The notes under the pieces were generated by a model. That model searched no databases and was not told the DNA's origin. It worked only from the letters and a program-made list of their open reading frames with translations. Shown here piece by piece: positions 34,395 through 40,082 of a stretch of DNA of 40,082 nucleotides (position 1 is the first letter of the stretch; every line of letters begins with the position of its first letter). The DNA is from Candidatus Delongbacteria bacterium (lineage in GTDB: Bacteria > UBA4055), in NCBI GenBank assembly GCA_027858225.1, contig JAQIDB010000005.1:1-40082 (forward strand), read 5' to 3'. Both the position numbers and the translations under genes were made by a program.

Positions 34395-34423
34395 TTGACT
34401 ATTTATCGGTCACTTCATAATTT
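34395..34423 (+). promoter_or_regulatory. Putative sigma-70-type promoter of the chalcone-isomerase-like gene
   Basis: TTGACT (34395-34400) and TAATTT (34418-34423) are separated by 17 nt. The -10 box lies 21 nt before ATG 34445, giving a short leader with TTGGAGAAAG. Confidence 0.55.
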
Positions 34424-34444
34424 AATTAAAAAATTGGAGAAAGC

Positions 34445-35011
34445 ATGAGAAAGATAACATTATTACTAACATTAATCACATTGATATCATTGAGTTCAAT
34501 AATTCAAGCGAAGCAGATCGGTGGTATTGAAATGCCCAATAAGCTTAAAGCTGCAAATACAAATTTGATATTAAATGGAGCTGGTTTAAGAGAGAAGTTT
34601 TTTTTAGATCTATATGTTGGTGGATTATACTTAACAAAGAAAATGAAGAATGCGGTACTAATAATGAACTCAAAAGAAGATATGGCTATAAGACTTCACA
34701 TTGTTTCAACTTTGATAACAAGTAAAAAAATGAAAAATGCAACAATGGAAGGTTTTGAAAATGCTACCAAGGATAATATTATTCCGATTAAGAAAGAAAT
34801 TAATAAATTTATTGCTGTTTTTAAAGAAGAGATCAAAGAAAATGATGTTTTTGAAATGGTTTATACTGATTCTATCGGTACCACAATATTAAAAAATGGT
34901 AAATCCTCAGCTATAATTAAAGGTTTGAAATTCAAAAAAGCACTTTTTGGAATATGGTTATGTGATGACCCAGCTCAAGATAGTTTAAAAGAAGATATGC
35001 TTGGAGAGTAA
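34445..35011 (+). CDS. Exported chalcone-isomerase-like protein
   Basis: A 188-residue protein with a signal peptide (about 1-22, ending IIQA). The mature part starts with IGGIEMPNKLKAANTNLILNGAGLREKFFLDLYVGGLYL, typical of the bacterial chalcone-isomerase-like family (chalcone_3), and continues with RLHIVSTLITSKKMKNATMEGFENA and a C-terminal IIKGLKFKKALFGIWLCDDPAQ. These proteins share the fold of plant chalcone isomerase without its chemistry; their role in the periplasm is unsettled, perhaps binding lipids or aromatics. Single gene with its own promoter; the convergent MBL gene ends 3 nt behind. Confidence 0.9.
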   Translation: MRKITLLLTLITLISLSSIIQAKQIGGIEMPNKLKAANTNLILNGAGLREKFFLDLYVGGLYLTKKMKNAVLIMNSKEDMAIRLHIVSTLITSKKMKNATMEGFENATKDNIIPIKKEINKFIAVFKEEIKENDVFEMVYTDSIGTTILKNGKSSAIIKGLKFKKALFGIWLCDDPAQDSLKEDMLGE

Positions 35012-35014
35012 TTT

Positions 35015-35800
35015 TTACTTAATCCTCTGGAATCCGTAGCGGTTTTCTTTTCTTGTCAATTTCCCTATCAATGGTTTTGTGGAATGTTGAAAAATCATAA
35101 AAGCGTCATTTTTAATACAATTTTCGATAATTTTGTTTTTAGCGACACCTAAAGCTTCAGGGGCATGATCAAGATAAACGATATTGTCATTATTCAAATG
35201 CCAAAGGGTTGGTATAATATCTCCCGGAAAAATATAATTCTGGTCATTCAATTGGAATTCTATATACTGGAATCCTGTTGTATGTCCCGGAGATAGAATT
35301 AATTCAATTGAATTTTCAATAGCAAAATTTCCTTCGATAGTTCTAAGTAAATTATTTTTTTCTAAAACGTTCTCAAAAACAGTCCAATATTTATAAAATT
35401 CTGGATTCTCCATAGCATTTTCTACTTCACTTGCTTGAATATAATGAATTGCATTTGAGAACACAGGTTCCTCATTTTCATTCATACAACCTCCACAATG
35501 GTCAAAATGAAAATGAGTAAGCACAACTATATCAATATCAGAAGGTGCAATATTGATACCTTTAAGACCGCTTAAAAGCAGTCTGGGATAGTCCATCTTA
35601 TATTTATTCTTGTCTGGATTGAACAGACCAGTCCCTGTATCTACTAAAATGTTTTTTTCATTCATTTGAATAAGCAGACAATTTGATCCGAGTTTCATTG
35701 TTTGAGAATTATTGTCAAACAAAACGGGAGACGAATTTTGTCTCCCGGCACTATATCTAACCTCGAAATTTCCATCAGGTATTATATGTAAACTATCCAT
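35015..35800 (-). CDS. MBL-fold metallo-hydrolase (AHL-lactonase-like)
   Basis: A 261-residue cytoplasmic metallo-beta-lactamase-fold hydrolase. Motif HxHxDH is THFHFDHCGG (His96, His98, Asp100, His101); LSPGHTTG and FPGDIIP supply the further ligands. Overall layout (NCLLIQMNEKNILVDTGTG near the start, YIFPGDIIPT late) is that of the N-acyl-homoserine-lactonase / AttM-type group, but substrate cannot be read from sequence. It begins 1 nt after recJ, so it is the second gene of a recJ transcript. Confidence 0.88.
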   Translation of the reverse strand: MDSLHIIPDGNFEVRYSAGRQNSSPVLFDNNSQTMKLGSNCLLIQMNEKNILVDTGTGLFNPDKNKYKMDYPRLLLSGLKGINIAPSDIDIVVLTHFHFDHCGGCMNENEEPVFSNAIHYIQASEVENAMENPEFYKYWTVFENVLEKNNLLRTIEGNFAIENSIELILSPGHTTGFQYIEFQLNDQNYIFPGDIIPTLWHLNNDNIVYLDHAPEALGVAKNKIIENCIKNDAFMIFQHSTKPLIGKLTRKENRYGFQRIK

Positions 35801-35801
35801 T

Positions 35802-37562
35802 TTAAGCTAAAATATCCTTTATCTTCAATTGAATATATGAAGATCCATTCCAATTATTTTCTTCTATCAAATAAGCAAATTTTAAATTTGATCTAAGATC
35901 ATTAACTAAGTCGAATTTGTTTGCTAGGTTGAATCCAATAGCATCAAAAACTATTCCATTCTGCCTAAGTTTCATTCTTAAATGATTGCCTTTAGCCTTC
36001 ATTTTTCTATTATTTTCGTCTACTTTTGAACCAACGATTCTAACATCCCCAACGATATCAACATTTTCAGTAGCGAACACAGGTTGATCGTTATATGGCC
36101 CAAAAGGCTCAAACAGATATAGATTGTCCATCATTTCTTGATCTATGTCATTAAAATCTATTTTTAAGTCTATTTTTAAGAATGGCTTAAAATCTTTATC
36201 CGGAGTTGTTCTGGAGATGATTTCATTGAATTTCTTTTTGAATTCAGGAATCTTTGCACTATCAATTTCAAATCCAGCAGCATAATTATGTCCACCAAAA
36301 TTTTCTTGCTCTAAAAGATTAAGTTCATAACATTCCCTAAGAACTTCGTAGATATTGATCCCAGAAATACTTCTGCAAGAACCTTTGCCAATCCCATCGT
36401 TGATAGATATTACAACACTTGGTCTATAGTATTTTTCTACCAACCTGGATGCAACGATACCAATAACACCCACATGCCAATTTTCACAAGCAACTACAAT
36501 AGCTTTGTCTGTTTTGGGGTTAAAGTTATCAACACCTTCAAGAATATTTATTGCTTCACTTAAGGTTTCAGCATCATGCTCTCTTCTTCGTTTGTTTTCC
36601 CTTTCCAGTTCTTCAACAATATCATTGGCATCGTGTGTATCGTTGGTTATTAAAAGATTTACCGCTCTTCCGGCATCTCCCATTCTTCCAACAGCATTAA
36701 TTCTAGGTGCTAAACCGAATAGAATATGGTTTACTTTGACCTTATTTCCATAGAAATTAAGTTTTTTTAGAAGTGTACTTAATCCTATATTGGGACAATT
36801 CCCTAAAGTCTCCAACCCTTCATAAACAATTTTCCGGTTTTCACCTGTCATTGGAACAATATCTGCTGCAGTACCAATAGCAGTAATATTTATGAATTTA
36901 TCAGATATTTTTTGGGGCATATCGTTACTTGCAAGAATACCTTGAATTAACTTAAAAGCTACACCGACACCAGCTAAATGCTTGTAAGGGTAGTTACAAT
37001 CAGTTCTTTTTGGATCTATAATTGCGTATGCATCGGGTAATTCATTATCCGGTTCATGATGATCGGTTATAATGACATCAATGCCCAGTGTTTTTGCATA
37101 TGCTACTTCTTGTACTGAAGTAATTCCACAATCAACTGTAATAATAAGGTCTACGCCATCTTTAGACGCTTGCAAAATACCTTCTTTGCTTAAACCGTAT
37201 CCTTCAGATTCCCTATTGGGTATTGCATAATCGACTTTTAATCCGAGTCTTCTAAGAAAAAATAAGTATAGAATAGAAGTTGAAGTAATTCCGTCAACAT
37301 CGTAATCTCCCCAGATCAAAATGTTTTCTCTATCTACTAATGCATCAGTTATTCTTTCAACGGCTTTGTCCATATCCTTCATTAAAAAAGGATCATGGTA
37401 TTCGACATTTTCAGGATGCAAGAATGTTTCAATATCTTCCGGTTTTGTGTAACCTCTTGAAACTAGTAGCTTGAGAATAGGTAACGAAAACCCTGTTTGG
37501 CTTATTAATTCATCAATTATATTGGGTTCTGGATCATCTTTGAATTCCCATCTTTTTTCCAC
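35802..37562 (-). CDS. recJ: Single-stranded-DNA-specific exonuclease RecJ
   Basis: A 586-residue DHH-family exonuclease of normal length. DHH motifs: IWGDYDVDGITS (85-94), ITVDCG (about 141-146), ITDHHEPD (165-172), followed by DPKRTDCNYPYKHLAGVGVAFKL. DHHA1: ENWHVGVIGIVASRLVEKYYRP, GKGSCRSI and FGGHNYAAGFE, with an OB-fold end. It degrades 5'-ended single strands in recombination and repair. The MBL gene follows 1 nt later. Confidence 0.96.
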   Translation of the reverse strand: MEKRWEFKDDPEPNIIDELISQTGFSLPILKLLVSRGYTKPEDIETFLHPENVEYHDPFLMKDMDKAVERITDALVDRENILIWGDYDVDGITSTSILYLFFLRRLGLKVDYAIPNRESEGYGLSKEGILQASKDGVDLIITVDCGITSVQEVAYAKTLGIDVIITDHHEPDNELPDAYAIIDPKRTDCNYPYKHLAGVGVAFKLIQGILASNDMPQKISDKFINITAIGTAADIVPMTGENRKIVYEGLETLGNCPNIGLSTLLKKLNFYGNKVKVNHILFGLAPRINAVGRMGDAGRAVNLLITNDTHDANDIVEELERENKRRREHDAETLSEAINILEGVDNFNPKTDKAIVVACENWHVGVIGIVASRLVEKYYRPSVVISINDGIGKGSCRSISGINIYEVLRECYELNLLEQENFGGHNYAAGFEIDSAKIPEFKKKFNEIISRTTPDKDFKPFLKIDLKIDFNDIDQEMMDNLYLFEPFGPYNDQPVFATENVDIVGDVRIVGSKVDENNRKMKAKGNHLRMKLRQNGIVFDAIGFNLANKFDLVNDLRSNLKFAYLIEENNWNGSSYIQLKIKDILA

Positions 37563-37652
37563 TTTTGGCCTAATTTATATTATATTAATAAAATCATTAC
37601 TGTTGGTTAGTCTAAGTAACCTTTTACTTCATTTGGTATAGTAGTTTTTATA

Positions 37653-38432
37653 CTAACCTTTTACTTTTTTAACTTTGAACTTAGAAAGAGTATCTTCAAA
37701 CACATCTTTCTCAAGCGGTACGTTTACGTCCAACTTTGTAATTTCATAAATTGTTTTAACATCTACTGTTGTTTCGTATTTTCTCAGAAACATTTGAGTT
37801 TCAGCATCCATATCCACCCAAATCCATTCAGTATATTTTATTGCCTTTTTTTCAAGAGCACCTAACGCAGCTTGTATTTCTACATTTTTATCCTCTTCAG
37901 GCATATCGCTGTTTTTTATCTCATTTACATAAGCATTTGTTTCATCCTGATCAGTTGGATCATAAAATTTATATGCGTAAATATGAGCCTTTCTCTTTAT
38001 TCTGTCACCAGTGGTGATCTTAACTTTTTTAACTAATTTCGCTGGGTAAAATTCGTAATTTGGGACAGCAGTTGTGTAATTATCAAAGATCTTTTCTCCT
38101 TCAACACCAGTTCCATCCCAAGCAAAATTCAAACCATAATCTAAAGTATAATCTCTACCTTCGAATTTTAATTTACCATTTTTTTCAATTATATTATTAC
38201 CTTCGGCAGGTTCTTCGATCATCAAATATGAATTATTTTCAACATCAACCCATATTTTCTGATTGGAAACAAAAAGATCAAGCTTGTCGATATTTTTTTT
38301 ATGATTATTTAAAAATTCAGGGTCGCCTTCATATCTTTCTTTCCTTATTTCAATATAAAGAGTCTTGAAAGGCACTTTGGGAAAAATGCTAACGAGAGTT
38401 AGTAATATCACCGTAGGTATTAGTATTCTCAT
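37653..38432 (-). CDS. Exported protein of unknown function (beta-rich, envelope)
   Basis: A 259-residue protein with an N-terminal hydrophobic signal (about 1-20, IPTVILLTLVSIFPKVPF). The rest alternates charged beta strands in the way of LolA/LppX or DUF-type outer-membrane lipoprotein carriers (KIWVDVENNSYLMIEEPAEGNNIIEKNGKLKFEGRDYTLDYG), but I cannot confirm a family. It lies directly downstream of rnpB on the same strand (29 nt), with no visible terminator between. A 13-bp direct repeat (37617-37629 and 37654-37666) spans its stop codon. Confidence 0.68.
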   Translation of the reverse strand: MRILIPTVILLTLVSIFPKVPFKTLYIEIRKERYEGDPEFLNNHKKNIDKLDLFVSNQKIWVDVENNSYLMIEEPAEGNNIIEKNGKLKFEGRDYTLDYGLNFAWDGTGVEGEKIFDNYTTAVPNYEFYPAKLVKKVKITTGDRIKRKAHIYAYKFYDPTDQDETNAYVNEIKNSDMPEEDKNVEIQAALGALEKKAIKYTEWIWVDMDAETQMFLRKYETTVDVKTIYEITKLDVNVPLEKDVFEDTLSKFKVKKVKG

Positions 38433-38461
38433 ATCTATATCTAACTTTTTAATTACAATTT

Positions 38462-38825
38462 AAAGTTGGTCTGTAAGCCGAATTCTGTAATTCCCCAAGG
38501 AATTGATGGTCATTTATCTGCGTAGCTATCTACTTAGCGACCGACCCTTCTTCCAGCTAAGCTCGAACGAGCAGTTCGAAATGGAAGATTTACTTGGTCT
38601 TGCACCGGATGGGGTTTACCATGCCGAACGATCTTACGATCTTCCGCGGTGCGCTCTTACCGCACCTTTTCACCCTTACTTTTAACTTACGCTAAAAGCG
38701 GTTTGTTCTCTGTTGCACTTTCCGTTGCATCTCTACACCCTGCTTTCACAGGCATCCTACTCTTTGGTGTCCGGACTTTCCTTATCCCAATGTATGTTAT
38801 GGGACACGACCATCCAACCAACTTT
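38462..38825 (-). ncRNA. rnpB: RNase P RNA, class A (M1 RNA)
   Basis: The catalytic RNA of RNase P, which trims the 5' ends of pre-tRNAs. About 364 nt. The P1 helix closes exactly: AAAGTTGGT at the 5' end pairs with ACCAACTTT at the 3' end (38817-38825 and 38462-38470). Conserved parts, read on the minus strand, are AAGGAAAGTCCGGAC near the 5' end, GTAAGAGCGCACCGCGG, GGTAAACCCCATCCGG of the L15 tRNA-binding loop and AGATAAATGACCATC...ACAGAATTCGGCTTACAG at the 3' end. The P1 5' arm overlaps the last bases (stop codon) of the zinc-ribbon gene. Confidence 0.97.
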
Positions 38826-39543
38826 ATTTACCTTCATCTTCGAAAGAATATATCAAAATCCTACTACATGTATCACACTGAACGATTGAGTCCCTTCGCT
38901 TCAATTCTGAAAGTTTTTGGGATGGAAGTATAGTAAAGCAACCTCCACAATGCCCTTCATCAGCAGGTACAACAGCAATTAGATTCTTAGACCTATATAT
39001 TCTATCATATAGATTATATAACTGTTTGTCAATTTTTGCAACAAGTTTATTTCTTTTTTCAGCTAACTTATTTTCTTCATCTGCAGTCTCAGATAATTTT
39101 GCATCTAGCTGTTGTTGTTTTTCAGCCAAACTTGCTATTTTTTCTTCTAATATAGTTTTTTTCTCATCAACAAGTTCTTTTTTATTTTCAAGTAAAATAT
39201 TCGATTCTGATATCTTTAAAGTTAACTCCTCGACAAGATTTTCTCGATATGCCATTTCGTTAACTAATGCTTCATATTCTTTATTATTCGTTACCATACC
39301 TCTTTGATCTTTGTATTTACCTAATAAAGTGTTGGATTCATCAATAGTTGTTTTAGAGTCATTAAGATCTTTTTTAGTTTCATCAAAATCATTTTTTAGA
39401 ACTTCTAACTCACTAGTTAATTCTTCGATTTCTTTAGAAAACTCATTAACAAGGTAAGGAAGATTTCCTTTAGCTTTTTCAATTGAAGATAACTTTGTAT
39501 CCAGGGCTTGAAGATTTGTAAGTAGTTGTAGTTTTTTTTGCAT
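38824..39543 (-). CDS. C4-type zinc-ribbon coiled-coil protein (CT398/HP0958-like)
   Basis: A 239-residue protein. Residues about 1-185 are a long helical hairpin or coiled coil (many E, K, L heptads, including VTNNKEYEALVNEM, the most conserved stretch of the family). The C-terminus is a C4 zinc ribbon, CGGC (Cys199, Cys202) and CDTC (Cys223, Cys226), joined by the conserved LPSQ. In Helicobacter the homologue HP0958 (FlgZ) binds RpoN and flaA mRNA; in most bacteria the role is unknown. Its common partner is a Nif3-like gene, as here (32 nt upstream). Its stop codon overlaps the start of rnpB. Confidence 0.92.
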   Translation of the reverse strand: MQKKLQLLTNLQALDTKLSSIEKAKGNLPYLVNEFSKEIEELTSELEVLKNDFDETKKDLNDSKTTIDESNTLLGKYKDQRGMVTNNKEYEALVNEMAYRENLVEELTLKISESNILLENKKELVDEKKTILEEKIASLAEKQQQLDAKLSETADEENKLAEKRNKLVAKIDKQLYNLYDRIYRSKNLIAVVPADEGHCGGCFTILPSQKLSELKRRDSIVQCDTCSRILIYSFEDEGK

Positions 39544-39575
39544 TTATTACCCCTTTTTAGGAATATGATTTATGA

Positions 39576-40082
39576 TTATAGTTCATTTACGCTTCTGACA
39601 GGATCTGTATCCATTTGCGAAATAAGAATATTACAATTTTTTATTTCTGTATTAAGATAATCAAACAATCCTTTTGACGCAACAATTTCCGTAGCGTGAT
39701 GGGTAGCGTCAATAATATGTAGATAACTTGATGCCTCCTGGTAAAGATGATGACCAAATTCCGAAGTTAAGAATAGGTCCGCTTCTAAGTTTAAAGCATG
39801 TCGCCAAAACCCGGATCCACTACCACCGCATACAGCTACTTTTTTGATTTTCTTTGAAGATGTTGAGGCGATTCTAAGTGTTCTAGTGTTTAGAGTCTTT
39901 TCAGCATTTTTAGCAAATTCTTTCAAACTTATTTCATTTTCAAGTTCGCCAATTACTCCAAGTCCAAAATTTCCTGATAAATTCTCAAGTTTATATATAT
40001 CAATAACTGCTTCTTCATAGGGGTGAACCGACCGAACAACTTCAATGATATTGTTTAACTTCCACGATGGTACAACAGTTTC
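39576..40082 (-). CDS. Nif3-like dinuclear metal-centre protein (partial, 5' end beyond the window)
   Basis: The reading frame is open to the window edge; 168 C-terminal residues are visible, starting ETVVPSWKLNNIIEVVRSVHPYEEAV. HPYEEA belongs to the inserted PII-like domain of NIF3/YqfO proteins, and VAVCGGSGSGFWRHALNLEADLFLTSEFGHHLYQEAS...IIDATHHATE contains the metal-ligand region of the C-terminal half. Members form hexamers around a two-metal centre; reported activities include GTP cyclohydrolase-like function, but the main role is unclear. It heads the visible run (Nif3, zinc ribbon, rnpB) on the minus strand. Confidence 0.94.
   Translation of the reverse strand, partial: ETVVPSWKLNNIIEVVRSVHPYEEAVIDIYKLENLSGNFGLGVIGELENEISLKEFAKNAEKTLNTRTLRIASTSSKKIKKVAVCGGSGSGFWRHALNLEADLFLTSEFGHHLYQEASSYLHIIDATHHATEIVASKGLFDYLNTEIKNCNILISQMDTDPVRSVNEL

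Noticed and set aside
38503-38933. Two plus-strand reading frames (38503-38685 and 38649-38933)
   Set aside because: They lie antisense to, and are explained by, the RNase P RNA and the end of the zinc-ribbon gene; no ribosome-binding site.
1-40082. CRISPR array, tRNA genes, prophage or complete insertion sequence
   Set aside because: No regularly spaced repeats, tRNA cloverleaf, phage structural genes or transposase with DDE domain were seen; the HTH at 17301 lacks a catalytic domain.

Overview
The window is a stretch of AT-rich chromosome from a Gram-negative, LPS-bearing bacterium of the FCB kind (the Bacteroidota / Fibrobacterota / Cloacimonadota / Delongbacteria neighbourhood). The grounds are a textbook type IX secretion C-terminal sorting domain (21266-21724), an exported repeat protein whose first and last modules are typical of this group, LptD and GmhB homologues, several lipoproteins with clear lipoboxes, and a phosphoglycerate kinase-triosephosphate isomerase fusion. 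Stop codons include TGA, so the code is standard. The assignment to a candidate phylum is inference; no 16S rRNA or tRNA gene was found in the window. Apart from the RNase P RNA gene there is no gap over 300 bases without a gene.

Layout. 153-1154 (minus): ECF sigma factor and a membrane partner with an acidic tail. 1349-3325: PGK-TIM fusion with promoter and terminator. 3488-5801: a membrane-anchored coiled-coil protein, exonuclease III and an EamA-type transporter. 6058-9923: DnaB helicase, a YihY/BrkB membrane protein and a lipid-anchored ComEC-like metallo-beta-lactamase domain. 10047-11318 (minus): a RapZ C-terminal-domain protein with the Fe-S carrier Mrp/ApbC. 11578-12117: a secreted lysine-rich protein. 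12296-17261: NAD synthetase, heptose-bisphosphate phosphatase, a possible PD-(D/E)XK protein and LptD.

17301-27919 is the accessory-looking part: a transposase-like HTH fused to TPR-like repeats, then six exported proteins (a repeat protein with a coiled-coil tail, a T9SS-sorted small protein, a lipase-like hydrolase, an outer-membrane beta-barrel, and two tandem beta-helix lipoproteins). It is bracketed by two short palindromes, each beginning with GTAG, which resemble REP sequences.

28105-30716: SelB, a zinc-ribbon small protein and ribosomal protein S15 with its own promoter. 30766-34242 (minus): a lipoprotein and a PreP-type M16C peptidase. 34445-37562: a chalcone-isomerase-like secreted protein, an MBL hydrolase and RecJ. 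37653-40082 (minus): an exported protein of unknown role, RNase P RNA (class A, closed by its P1 helix), a C4 zinc-ribbon coiled-coil protein and a Nif3-like protein cut by the window edge.

Functionally, most of the window is housekeeping: glycolysis, replication and repair, NAD and LPS biogenesis, Fe-S assembly and tRNA processing. The most novel-looking material is the HTH-TPR protein with its adjoining surface-protein cluster and REP-like borders, followed by a long hairpin with an embedded ribosome-binding site at 9967-10014 and the split-off RapZ and ComEC domains.
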